From an uncultured Chromatiaceae bacterium (GTDB taxonomy: Bacteria > Pseudomonadota > Gammaproteobacteria > Enterobacterales > Alteromonadaceae): a stretch of 13,924 bases of DNA. Location of the stretch: positions 1 to 13,924 of the forward strand of contig CAMLSF010000103.1 of NCBI GenBank assembly GCA_946482615.1, given 5' to 3'. Shown here in pieces: positions 7,223 through 13,924 of the stretch. The position numbers and the translations under genes are program-made. Below the pieces are notes generated by a model that saw only the letters and a program-made list of their open reading frames with translations, was not told the DNA's origin and made no database searches. How positions within the stretch are numbered: the stretch's first letter is position 1; the number at the start of each line of letters is the position of its first letter.

Positions 7223-8911
7223 ATGTCGTACAAAACTCTCGAAAATCTTCGAGTCCTTATTGTTGATGACCAACGTCCCTTCCAGTTATTGCTCAAAGGC
7301 ATACTGTATTCGATGGGCGCGACCAATATCGCCTTTGTGATGACCGGTGAACAGGCTTTATGGAAATGTATGCATGGTTCCTACGATGTGTTGTTTGTCG
7401 ATTACAATCTGGGTTCAGGTAAAAACGGCCGCCAATTATTAGAAGATTTACGAGAGAAAAAACTGCTGCACCCTGGTGCTGTTTATATGATAGTGACAGG
7501 TGAAAACCAGGTGCCTATGGTGGTAGGTGCAATAGAAGCAGAACCGGACGATTACATCATCAAACCTTTTTCGCAAAGTGTGTTACGCACCCGTCTGGTT
7601 AAAATTCAAAACCGAAAAAAACAACTGGCGCCTGTGTATCAGGCCATGTTTGACGATCAGCCTGAACTGGTGATCGAAGCCTGTAAACAAGAACGGGAAC
7701 AAGGCAGTCGTTATCATTCGTTGTGTGGCCGTATCCAGGCAGAAACCCATTTAAAACTCAAACAATACGATGAAGCTGAGGCTTTGCTGTCAGAAACTTT
7801 GTCATTCAGCCGCACCAACTGGGCCTTGTTACTTCAGGCCCGTCTTTGCTTTGAGCAAGAGCGTTTTGATGAAAGTCTTGAGCTATGTAACGAGGCCATA
7901 GATACCAACAGGTACTTTGCCGAAGCTTATGATCTCAAAGCCCGTAATTTAATAGCCCAGGGCCTGATGGAAGAAGCAATGGACGTCATTTCCCAGGCTA
8001 TTGTGATTTCCCCGTTTTCTGTAAGCCGGCAGAACCTGCTGATGGATATAGCCAGGGATATGGATGATTTGGCAAGTCTGGTGCAAGCCAGCAAACAAAT
8101 CTACGAAATCACCCGTCGTGCTGCACGTCAGGAAGTAGTGCATCTGCTGAACTATATCCGCACCGTAATAGACGCAGTATCACGTTCTGAAGAGCTGAGT
8201 CAGCGTAACAAGTACCAGCAGGAAGCCTTAATGGCTATTCACAGAGCCAAACGTGAAGATACCGTTATTCGGGATTTTGACTTCGATTTGTTTGAAACTT
8301 TGTGTCAGGCGCGCCTGGAGTCGTTAAGTGGCCAGCAGTATCTGGCGAAAAAAACCTTCGCGACAGTATCGGATCGGGTAACGGCCCAAGTGAACCCGGA
8401 AATTGATCCGGAGAACCCTGACGACATTCCGCCTATTCCTCATTGTGCGGCAGACGCAGTGTTACTGCTGAACCAAATAGGTGAATTTGAACAAGCCGCA
8501 ACACTGACTGAAAAGCTGCAACAGCTCTCGGGTGCCATAGATCCGATACTGGAAAAACTCTTCAGTGAGCAACAACACCGTTCTTTAAGCCGTCAGGCCA
8601 GCTTTAATGAATTGAACAAACAAGGTATTCAGTTCTATAAAGAGGGAAATTACGAACAGGCACTGATCCGTTTTGAACAGGCTCTGGAAGTAGCGCCTAT
8701 GAATACGGGCAGTGCCCTGAACTATATCCAGACAGCCATACAAATGATGGCCGATCCCAAACGGAAAAAACCGTTAGAGCTGGTGGAAAAATGCCGCAAA
8801 ACCTTCCGGATTGTCGACAATATGCCGCTGCCAGAGCACCACAAAGTGCGGCATCAGGAATTATTGCAGCAGTTTAATAAACTCAAAGAAGAAAAACGCT
8901 ACAGCCGCTAA
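7223..8911 (+). CDS. Response regulator with TPR C-terminal region
   Basis: The 562-residue cytoplasmic protein begins with a receiver domain (about 8-130) that has every key residue: Asp15-Asp16 for Mg2+, Asp60 as phospho-acceptor (VLFVDYNLG), Thr92 (IVTGEN) and Lys114 (IIKPFS). It should be phosphorylated by a histidine kinase. There is no DNA-binding domain. The remainder is helical with TPRs, clearest at about 170-275 (FAEAYDLKARNLIAQGLMEE) and 465-500 (NKQGIQFYKEGNYEQALIRF). REC-TPR proteins, such as Vibrio VieB, act through protein-protein contacts. No kinase gene is adjacent. The ATG has TAGG about 8 bases upstream. A CAGCCG/CGGCTG inverted repeat (8902-8929) spans the stop codon but has no T-run. 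Confidence 0.93.
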   Translation: MSYKTLENLRVLIVDDQRPFQLLLKGILYSMGATNIAFVMTGEQALWKCMHGSYDVLFVDYNLGSGKNGRQLLEDLREKKLLHPGAVYMIVTGENQVPMVVGAIEAEPDDYIIKPFSQSVLRTRLVKIQNRKKQLAPVYQAMFDDQPELVIEACKQEREQGSRYHSLCGRIQAETHLKLKQYDEAEALLSETLSFSRTNWALLLQARLCFEQERFDESLELCNEAIDTNRYFAEAYDLKARNLIAQGLMEEAMDVISQAIVISPFSVSRQNLLMDIARDMDDLASLVQASKQIYEITRRAARQEVVHLLNYIRTVIDAVSRSEELSQRNKYQQEALMAIHRAKREDTVIRDFDFDLFETLCQARLESLSGQQYLAKKTFATVSDRVTAQVNPEIDPENPDDIPPIPHCAADAVLLLNQIGEFEQAATLTEKLQQLSGAIDPILEKLFSEQQHRSLSRQASFNELNKQGIQFYKEGNYEQALIRFEQALEVAPMNTGSALNYIQTAIQMMADPKRKKPLELVEKCRKTFRIVDNMPLPEHHKVRHQELLQQFNKLKEEKRYSR

Positions 8912-8939
8912 GCTCCGTTTTACCGGCTGCAGATCGAAT

Positions 8940-9674
8940 TTAGTAATCCAGTTGCTGACTTAAATCATGCAACAAAGCACTGGCACCTAACCTCATAAGC
9001 TGGGCAGTCGCCACCTCACCTGTCAGTTCTTCAAACAGACTAACCAGCTTTAAAGCAAACTCCACTGAACGTACACCACCTGAAGCTTTAAATCCCACAG
9101 GTCGCTCAGAGGCCGCTATCACAGCCAACATAATGCGGGCGGCCTCTTCAGTTACACCCACTTTGACTTTACCTGTGGATGACTTCACAAAATCAGCACC
9201 TGACTCTACCACCAACTCAGTGGCTTTGCTGATTTGCTGACAAGTCACCAGTTCACCTGATTCAATAATAATTTTCAGACACACACCTGCAGCCGCCTGA
9301 CGTACTGCAGTTAAAAATTCCCGGACCTGCTGCGTGTGTCCGGACAATAACGTCTGATAAGGCAATACACAGTCAATTTCATCAGCACCAGCTGCCAATG
9401 CAACTTTAATTTGTTCCAGAACCTGTGCCAGAGGCAAAGTTCCGCCCGGGAAATTTACGACTGTTGCCAGTTTTATCGCGAACTTCTTTGTTTGCAGAAA
9501 ATCTTTTACCTGCATCAAATATTGTGGATATACACACACGGCAGCAGGCAAAACGGCAGCACCGGCCAAATCCTGTTCCAGCCAGTGTTGCATAGCCGCA
9601 GTATCATCCTGATCCTGTAAACGGGTTAAATCCACCAGCTTCATCAGCTGTTGTATACGCAGAGGGTTCGTCAT
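8940..9674 (-). CDS. deoC: Deoxyribose-phosphate aldolase
   Basis: The 244-residue enzyme cleaves 2-deoxyribose-5-phosphate to acetaldehyde and glyceraldehyde-3-phosphate in deoxynucleoside catabolism. The class I aldolase residues are present: the Schiff-base lysine Lys164 in FVKSSTGK, Lys196 in GFKASGG and Asp101 in DEIDCVLP. It is about 15 residues shorter than E. coli DeoC, mostly at the C-terminus, but the barrel is complete. The ATG has AGGA 7 bases upstream. deoA, deoB and deoD are not next to it, unlike the enterobacterial deo operon, so control may differ from DeoR/CytR. It converges with the response regulator gene, 28 bases away. Confidence 0.97.
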   Translation of the reverse strand: MTNPLRIQQLMKLVDLTRLQDQDDTAAMQHWLEQDLAGAAVLPAAVCVYPQYLMQVKDFLQTKKFAIKLATVVNFPGGTLPLAQVLEQIKVALAAGADEIDCVLPYQTLLSGHTQQVREFLTAVRQAAAGVCLKIIIESGELVTCQQISKATELVVESGADFVKSSTGKVKVGVTEEAARIMLAVIAASERPVGFKASGGVRSVEFALKLVSLFEELTGEVATAQLMRLGASALLHDLSQQLDY

Positions 9675-9961
9675 GCTGTTGTCCTGAAAAGAGAATATTG
9701 GCTCTGACTGGCCAATTTACTGTTGATCCGGCTCACAGAAAAAGTGAGTTGCAGCGAATTAAAACAGAAAACACTCTGTGCTGGGAAGAGCACAGAAGAG
9801 TTTGAGCAGGACAAAATGCAAAGCAAAGTGCACAGTTAAAAAAACAGCAATAAAATGGAATTTTTTCAACAGCAGGCAGTCTGACCTCGTGAATCATGTT
9901 TCCATTCTCCCAAGATGTAAACTTTGCCGGTCCTGTGACCGGCTTTCTTTTTCCCTGAACT
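9675..9961. other. Intergenic region with inverted repeats and an orphan plus-strand terminator
   Basis: No convincing protein gene is present. The region should hold the deoC promoter (minus strand). It contains CTCAC/GTGAG (9732-9748) and CTGTGCT/AGCACAG (9776-9795) inverted repeats, and AATGGAA (9854-9860) complementary to TTCCATT (9900-9906). A good terminator on the plus strand ends it. A small plus-strand RNA is possible: TAAAAT (9851-9856) could be a -10, but the -35 is poor. Confidence 0.4.
9926..9952 (+). terminator. Intrinsic terminator on the plus strand without an upstream gene
   Basis: GCCGGTC (9926-9932) and GACCGGC (9937-9943) form a 7-bp GC-rich stem with a CTGT loop, followed by TTTCTTTTT. 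On the minus strand the T-run is lacking, so it does not look made for the minus-strand metallopeptidase gene that ends at 9962. Confidence 0.8.
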
Positions 9962-10648
9962 CTATAGTTTCATCCAGTGCTGGTTTTGTTTTAACCAAAG
10001 TCTGGCTTTAGCCGCATCGCTGTTAAATCTGGCGACTAAAGTCCAGAAATTTTTACTGTGGTTCATATGAACCAGATGTGCCAGTTCGTGCACTACGACA
10101 TAGCGGGCCACCCACTCTGGTGCCATCAGCAAACGCCAGTTAAAACTCAGCCCCCCGGATGAGTCACAACTGCCCCACTTGGCTTTAAAATTACAGACCC
10201 GCACAGCACGGCTTTGAAGTCCCATCCGCTGTTGCTCGTGCCGCACTTGCTGGTCAAACCAGAGCTGGGCTTGTTGCAAATAAAACTCCGTCACCAGTTT
10301 TTCTATCCATTTTTGCTGACTCTGGGCTTTATTGCGGCTTGAAAGCTGCAGCCATAACAGATCCCCGTCCAGGCTAAACTGATTCACCGAGTCCTGTACT
10401 ATTTTCAGCTGTAATCTTTCGTCAAACCATGGGATTTGCCCTTGTTCCAACCAGCCGGCTTTTGGCTGCTGTTGCTGATCCAGATGCCTATTGATCCAGT
10501 CTTTTTTCTGCAGTATCAATTGTTGAATAAATTGTACATCACAGCCTGTGGGCGCACTGACCCAAAGCTGCCCAGCATGAATTTTCAGCTGAATGCTGCG
10601 CCTTTTGGCGGAAAACTTTAACTGATAGGCGGGTAACTCAGAACTCAC
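9962..10648 (-). CDS. ygjP: YgjP-type zinc metallopeptidase (WLM/DUF45, M48-like)
   Basis: The 228-residue protein has the YgjP/DUF45 pattern. An N-terminal beta region starts with KFSAKRRSIQLKI. The conserved block KAKWGSCDSSGGLSFNWRLL spans 155-174. A zinc site HELAH follows (His187, Glu188, His191) with the likely third ligand His197 in HMNHSKNFW. It is probably a cytoplasmic zinc-dependent peptidase; substrates are unknown. No signal peptide is present. The start is GTG at 10646-10648, since no ATG or ribosome site in frame is better; upstream sequence shows only a weak GATGAG. Its start is 136 bases from the divergent xthA. Confidence 0.9.
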   Translation of the reverse strand: MSSELPAYQLKFSAKRRSIQLKIHAGQLWVSAPTGCDVQFIQQLILQKKDWINRHLDQQQQPKAGWLEQGQIPWFDERLQLKIVQDSVNQFSLDGDLLWLQLSSRNKAQSQQKWIEKLVTEFYLQQAQLWFDQQVRHEQQRMGLQSRAVRVCNFKAKWGSCDSSGGLSFNWRLLMAPEWVARYVVVHELAHLVHMNHSKNFWTLVARFNSDAAKARLWLKQNQHWMKL

Positions 10649-10784
10649 AACATCAGACTCATCAATACAAAGTCATAGCTTAAAGTTTGTCAGCGGACTG
10701 AGCAAGCAGCTGTTCACGCCAGGGCCGACAAAATGCTAGTATGCAGCCCAGACACTTTTCCTCTCATCCGGACAGAGAACCACC

Positions 10785-11597
10785 ATGAAAATTATCTCCT
10801 TTAATATAAATGGCTTACGCGCCAGACCTCATCAAATCGAAGCCTTACTGGCGAAACATTCTCCTGATTTTGTCGGTCTGCAGGAAATTAAAGTACATGA
10901 TGATGAATTCCCACTCGAAGAGATGCAGAAATTTGGTTACCACTTGTACTACTTTGGTCAAAAAGGCCATTACGGTGTCGCCATACTGAGTAAAAAGCCT
11001 GCGCTGTCTATGTTATACGGTTTCCCAACAGACGCACCTGATGCCCAGCGCCGCATGCTGATTGGTACTTTTGCTCTGGATAACGGTAAAACCCTGACCT
11101 TGTTAAATGGCTATTTCCCGCAAGGCGAAAATCGCAGCCACGAAACCAAATTTCCGGCCAAACAAAAATTTTATGCCGACTTGCAGCAGTATTTAATCAA
11201 TCACCATAAGCCGGATGACTACGTCGCTGTGATAGGCGATATCAACATATCTCCCGAAGATCTGGATATAGGCATAGGTGAAGCCAACGCCAAACGCTGG
11301 TTAAAAGAAGGCAAATGTTCATTTTTGCCGGAAGAACGTGAGATGTTAGCCACCTTAAAAGGCTGGGGTTTAATAGACACCTTCCGCGCCCTGCACCCAA
11401 ACGCCACTGAAAAATACAGCTGGTTTGATTACCGCTCTAAAGGTTTTGAAGACAACAGAGGCCTGCGCATTGACGTCGTCATGGCAACAGCACCACTGGC
11501 TGCTTTGTGCACTGAAAGTGACGTGGACTATGAACTGCGCGCTCTGGAGCGTCCTTCTGACCATGCTCCTGTCTGGTCGAGCTTTAACCTGAGTTAA
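10785..11597 (+). CDS. xthA: Exodeoxyribonuclease III
   Basis: The 270-residue protein is close to E. coli ExoIII (268 residues) along its whole length. The active-site residues are present: Asn7, Glu34 (LQEIKVHDD), Tyr110 (NGYFPQGE), Asp152 and Asn154 ([16 protein letters not shown]), Asp230 (RGLRID) and Asp259-His260 (PSDHAPVW). It is the main AP endonuclease and a 3'-5' exonuclease in base-excision repair, acting in the cytoplasm. The ATG follows an AGAG about 8 bases upstream. The next gene starts 3 bases after its stop, so the two are probably cotranscribed. Confidence 0.98.
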   Translation: MKIISFNINGLRARPHQIEALLAKHSPDFVGLQEIKVHDDEFPLEEMQKFGYHLYYFGQKGHYGVAILSKKPALSMLYGFPTDAPDAQRRMLIGTFALDNGKTLTLLNGYFPQGENRSHETKFPAKQKFYADLQQYLINHHKPDDYVAVIGDINISPEDLDIGIGEANAKRWLKEGKCSFLPEEREMLATLKGWGLIDTFRALHPNATEKYSWFDYRSKGFEDNRGLRIDVVMATAPLAALCTESDVDYELRALERPSDHAPVWSSFNLS

Positions 11598-11600
11598 CAG

Positions 11601-12221
11601 ATGCTGGCTGCATTTTGTCTGCTGCTGATCGCGGTTTTAGTGATAAACCGCAATTTCTGGCATGAACTGCAGCAAAAAGCTGTACCCTGGCCAGTAGCCG
11701 GAGCCAGTATCTGTGTACTGGCCTTACTCTGGCAAACTGATGCAAGGGTGCTGGACGCTCTATCCATCCATTTTCTGGCATTGACCAGCTTAGTGCTGCT
11801 GTTTGGGTTAAGACTGAGTTGCCTGCTTTTTGTGCTGGTGATGGCATTGCAGTGGCTGATGACCACCCAGCCTCTTGATCAACTGTTATGGACTTTAGTC
11901 TGTGGCTGGCTGGTGCTTGTTCTGAATTACACTCTTTATCTGTTGTGTTTTCATTACCTGCCGCGACAATTATTCGTTTATCTCTTTGTCGGAACCTTTT
12001 TAAACAGCGCTCTGGGTCTGGTCGTCTTTATGCTGTTGCAAGCCTGGTTTCAGGCTGATCACTACAGCTCACATCAGTTATACGAGGGCTACCTGATTTT
12101 TATTCCGCTGGCGGCTTTACCTGAAGCCTTACTCAATGGTATGGCCATGACGTTGCTGGTGATTTACAAACCTGAATGGGTGTACACCTTCTATCAGCGG
12201 ATTTATTTGTCCGGGAAATAA
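11601..12221 (+). CDS. CbiM-like integral membrane protein (COG3235 type)
   Basis: The 206-residue protein has about six membrane helices and little soluble sequence. It resembles CbiM-like permeases often annotated as energy-coupling factor ABC transporter permease. Shared marks are the SIHFLALTSLVLLFG helix with His57, the PRQLFVYLFVGTFLNSALGL segment (121-140), and the C-terminal LPEALLNGMAMTLLVIYKPE (173-192). Glu175 and Asn179 are conserved in family members as I recall. CbiM proteins bind Co2+ or Ni2+, but this protein lacks an obvious N-terminal metal-binding His loop and no CbiN, CbiQ or CbiO gene is nearby, so its substrate is open. The ATG lies 3 bases after the xthA stop, with GAG upstream, which suggests translational coupling. 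Confidence 0.8.
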   Translation: MLAAFCLLLIAVLVINRNFWHELQQKAVPWPVAGASICVLALLWQTDARVLDALSIHFLALTSLVLLFGLRLSCLLFVLVMALQWLMTTQPLDQLLWTLVCGWLVLVLNYTLYLLCFHYLPRQLFVYLFVGTFLNSALGLVVFMLLQAWFQADHYSSHQLYEGYLIFIPLAALPEALLNGMAMTLLVIYKPEWVYTFYQRIYLSGK

Positions 12222-12245
12222 TGTACCTTTCATATTTAAAGCAGA

Positions 12246-12266
12246 CGACTGGCTTACAGCCAGTCG
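12246..12266. terminator. Hairpin spanning the yfbV stop codon, possible terminator
   Basis: CGACTGGCT (12246-12254) and AGCCAGTCG (12258-12266) form a perfect 9-bp stem with a 3-base loop. The last codons and the TAA of yfbV are inside it. It lies between two convergent genes and could stop either, but only short T-runs follow (on the minus strand TCTGCTTTAAA), so efficiency is uncertain. Confidence 0.55.
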
Positions 12267-12697
12267 CGAAGGAAGGTCTTGTCCAACTGTCCAAAAGCTT
12301 GTTTTAGCAGCAAAGCTAAATCTGCATAACGCAACTTGTGTTGCGGATTTTGGGTTTGCAGCCCCTGCGCCTGCATTTTTTGTTTAATTTCGCCATACCA
12401 GCTACTCAGGCCGGGCGGTAATTCAGTCTGAGCCCGTTTTCCCAGCCAATACCAGCCCTGAAACGGCATAGATAAAATAAACAACATCATGGTCAAAATA
12501 AGTGGTAATTGGTCTGAGCCCAGTTGATTAAACTGCACCAAAGCACCGACCACAGCCACTACAGGTAAGGTCTTTTGCGCAAAGACGGTCATGCGGATCA
12601 CTTTATTTTCTGGAAAAACTGCATTTAATTGAGGTACCACAGGCCAGTCACGGCTGTACTGCAGCCCAGCTTTGAGTGTCGAAAACATAGCTGACAT
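12254..12697 (-). CDS. yfbV: YfbV/UPF0208 (DUF412) inner-membrane protein
   Basis: The 147-residue protein aligns with E. coli YfbV throughout: GLQYSRDWP, FPENKVIRMTVFA, then two membrane helices (about 39-57 and 65-85), then MPFQGWYWLGKRAQTELPPG, and the C-terminal LLLKQAFGQLDKTFLRDWL. In E. coli YfbV was reported to help insulate the Ter macrodomain, but the gene is present in species without MatP-like organisation and its wider role is unclear. A GTG three codons upstream overlaps the ribosome site GAGGAG; the ATG at 12695-12697 is 8 bases after that site, so I prefer it. The final codons form half of a hairpin with the stop codon. Confidence 0.95.
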   Translation of the reverse strand: MSAMFSTLKAGLQYSRDWPVVPQLNAVFPENKVIRMTVFAQKTLPVVAVVGALVQFNQLGSDQLPLILTMMLFILSMPFQGWYWLGKRAQTELPPGLSSWYGEIKQKMQAQGLQTQNPQHKLRYADLALLLKQAFGQLDKTFLRDWL

Positions 12698-12974
12698 CGC
12701 AGGCACTCCTCTTAATCATCGGTGTATTTACGACAAGGTCGTTGCTTCGGAGTCTACCCCCTGCATCAACTATCGTCCAGCTTTGGCAGAAACTAAAGTA
12801 AAAATCAGCCTGTACAGAAAATATTCTTTCCTCCGTTACAACCGGCAAAAGCTCTAACATTTTTAAAACAAAGCCGACTCAATTGTTTTACGGCGAAAGC
12901 TTCGGATTGAGCACGAAAACTATCAATTTCCTGCCTTTGCACAACTAATTACGAAGTGGCCAACTAAACAAATT

Positions 12975-13002
12975 TTGTGCCATTAGTATTTATTTATATA
13001 AT
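12975..13002 (+). promoter_or_regulatory. Candidate promoter with consensus -10 TATAAT
   Basis: TATAAT (12997-13002) is a perfect -10 in an AT-rich stretch. TTGTGC (12975-12980) is a weak -35 at 16-base spacing. Transcription would begin near 13009 and read toward the EIIA-like gene, about 300 bases away. Confidence 0.5.
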
Positions 13003-13041
13003 TCAATAAGTTAAAACAGTTAAACATAACAACACACAAAG

Positions 13042-13064
13042 TTATCCACAGAATCTGTGGACAA
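13042..13064. promoter_or_regulatory. Inverted pair of DnaA-box-like sites
   Basis: TTATCCACA (13042-13050) is a perfect consensus DnaA box. TGTGGACAA (13056-13064) is the inverted TTGTCCACA, one mismatch from it. The two together form a near-perfect hairpin, TCCACAGA-A-TCTGTGGA. It could be a DnaA-binding site or an RNA stem near the start of a leader transcript. Confidence 0.55.
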
Positions 13065-13150
13065 CCAAGATAAAGAATGCACAAGGCTTACATCGTTTTG
13101 CCACTAAAATTGACTGCTCTTTATCAGCTTTTCATGACATTTTTATGTTC

Positions 13151-13180
13151 AAACCAGAAAAAATCTGGTTTTAGTTTTAT
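13151..13180 (+). terminator. Terminator-like hairpin upstream of the EIIA-like gene
   Basis: AAACCAGA (13151-13158) and TCTGGTTT (13164-13171) form an 8-bp stem with an A5 loop, followed by TAGTTTTAT. This is a moderate intrinsic terminator on the plus strand. No protein gene precedes it, so it would end a small RNA or act as an attenuator. Confidence 0.55.
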
Positions 13181-13316
13181 CGTCCTGGCCGTAATGCCTG
13201 CTGTAACCAGAGCAAAGCACTACAAAAACACTCTGACAACGGATGACAGGAAACCTTCGCCAAAGCCGGTTTTTTTCGTTACTATCCCCCTATGCCCTTT
13301 TAAAATGTTTTTGCTC

Positions 13317-13832
13317 ATGTTCAGCCCTTTTAGTCTGTTGCACTGGCACACCAGTCTGGATCCACAGCTGAAGTTAAGGATCCGAAGTCCGGTTGACGCC
13401 TTTAGCCATAACCGCATAGTCAGCAGTGATGCGCTGATGGCGTCTGGTCTGCAAGGCGACGGCTTTTGGCTGGAGCTCAGAGGCACAACCTTATACAGCC
13501 CCTTTAGTGGTTTATTTAGCCGGAAAAATCAGACAGGTCAGCATCTGCTGTTTACCCATCCAAGTGGGCTTAAACTGGCGCTGGATTTTCCGCTTTATTG
13601 TCAGGATAAACATGGGCTGGGCTTTCAGTGGCTGGTCAGTGAACAAGCCAATGTGCAGGCCGGACAAGCCCTGCTGCATTACGACAAAGCCCTGTTGAGC
13701 CAACCAGGCCAGAGTTTTGGCTTATTTATCCGGGTTATGCCTCACCCTAAAATTCAGAGTATTCATTGCCGTACAGGTTATCATCAGGCACTGCAGGATG
13801 ACTTGTTGGCTATTCAATTGGTAAGCGCTTAG
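13317..13832 (+). CDS. Glucose PTS EIIA-like protein lacking the phosphorylated histidine
   Basis: From the ATG at 13317 the protein has 171 residues, close to E. coli EIIA-Glc (169). It shares the EIIA layout: IRSPVDAF (22-29), [10 protein letters not shown] (45-54) matching [17 protein letters not shown] (59-68) matching VAPVDG, and [18 protein letters not shown] (74-91) matching NHAFSIESDSGVELFVHF. The auxiliary His76 is kept, but the phosphorylated His91 (His90 in mature numbering) is Asp90. It therefore cannot work as a normal phosphocarrier; a binding or regulatory role is possible. No other PTS genes are nearby. A longer frame extends to 13077 and another ATG is at 13305; none has a ribosome site, so the start is uncertain. 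The yffB-like gene begins 13 bases downstream. Confidence 0.78.
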   Translation: MFSPFSLLHWHTSLDPQLKLRIRSPVDAFSHNRIVSSDALMASGLQGDGFWLELRGTTLYSPFSGLFSRKNQTGQHLLFTHPSGLKLALDFPLYCQDKHGLGFQWLVSEQANVQAGQALLHYDKALLSQPGQSFGLFIRVMPHPKIQSIHCRTGYHQALQDDLLAIQLVSA

Positions 13833-13845
13833 GATTGATAGTTTT

Positions 13846-13924
13846 ATGACCCGTATTTATGGCATCAAAAATTGTGACACAATTAAAAAAGCCCGCAAAT
13901 GGCTTGAACAGCAGCAACTGCCTC
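13846..13924 (+). CDS. yffB: YffB/ArsC-family reductase, N-terminal part only
   Basis: The first 26 codons are inside the window and read [20 protein letters not shown] followed by EQQQLP, which matches the E. coli YffB start ([20 protein letters not shown]). YffB belongs to the ArsC/Spx thioredoxin-fold family; Cys10 is the expected catalytic or redox cysteine. In many gammaproteobacteria it precedes dapE, which would lie beyond the right edge. An AGGA about 11 bases upstream serves as ribosome site, and the 13-base gap suggests cotranscription with the EIIA-like gene. Confidence 0.9.
   Translation, partial: MTRIYGIKNCDTIKKARKWLEQQQLP

Larger units (their letters stand above)
12698..13316. 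other. 619-base gene-free region with promoter, DnaA-like boxes and hairpins
   Basis: No reading frame here looks like a protein gene. The left part must hold the yfbV promoter. Further right are an inverted repeat CTCAAT/ATTGAG (12878-12911) with a nested CGAA/TTCG, a plus-strand promoter with perfect TATAAT, an inverted pair of DnaA-box-like sites and a terminator-like hairpin. An upstream-extended frame of the EIIA-like gene runs from 13077 but reads like random translation before 13317 and crosses the hairpin. The layout fits a small RNA or a long leader. Confidence 0.5.

Noticed and set aside
9778..10011. Plus-strand open frame of 77 codons in the deoC-ygjP gap
   Set aside because: It overlaps the end of ygjP and the terminator hairpin, has an unnatural Lys/Ser/Cys-rich composition and no ribosome site.
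12960..13064. A replication origin (AT-rich stretch beside DnaA-like boxes)
   Set aside because: Only two boxes are present and none of the usual origin neighbour genes; a regulatory site or RNA hairpin is simpler.
13077..13316. Upstream extension of the EIIA-like reading frame
   Set aside because: The extra 80 residues match nothing in EIIA proteins, the stretch contains a terminator-like hairpin, and the shorter form has the family's normal length.

Overview
The window looks like a stretch of core chromosome from a gammaproteobacterium of the Alteromonadales/Chromatiaceae type; Rheinheimera or a close relative is my best guess. The basis is recognisable gammaproteobacterial proteins (YciI, DUF3581, SulA, YchJ, DeoC, ExoIII, YfbV, YffB) diverged from their enterobacterial versions, a typical gammaproteobacterial tRNA-Tyr, and E. 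coli-like LexA boxes. I see no insertion sequence, integrase, phage gene or CRISPR array. The genus call is inference from remembered protein similarity, not from a search.

Layout. Bases 1-375 (minus) hold the N-terminal part of a small lipoprotein that runs off the left edge. Facing away from it is an orphan periplasmic solute-binding protein (614-1417, plus), which ends at a strong bidirectional terminator (1440-1478). A minus-strand series follows: an EAL-CBS-GGDEF cyclic-di-GMP protein, a DUF3581 protein and YciI (4427 down to 1495). On the plus strand come a Sel1-repeat protein and the SOS division inhibitor sulA, which has two overlapping LexA boxes. Next are a YchJ-like double SEC-C protein (plus), a small protein of uncertain family (minus), tRNA-Tyr(GUA), and a response regulator with a TPR C-terminus (7223-8911, plus). 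deoC and a YgjP-type zinc metallopeptidase lie on the minus strand. xthA is followed after 3 bases by a CbiM-like membrane protein (plus). yfbV (minus) is convergent with it. The window ends with a glucose-EIIA-like protein lacking its phosphorylation histidine and the start of a YffB/ArsC-family reductase gene (plus).

How genes work together. Most neighbours belong to separate housekeeping functions. Signalling and stress response recur: c-di-GMP turnover, an orphan two-component receiver with TPRs, SOS division arrest (sulA) and DNA repair (xthA). The only tight gene pairs are xthA with the membrane protein and the EIIA-like gene with yffB.

The least explained parts are two intergenic regions. 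At 9675-9961 a good plus-strand terminator has no gene in front of it. At 12698-13316 there is a perfect TATAAT -10 element, an inverted pair of DnaA-box-like sites and a second plus-strand terminator-like hairpin, all upstream of the degenerate EIIA-like gene. Both could encode small RNAs or long regulated leaders. I found nothing that clearly forms a new multi-gene system.
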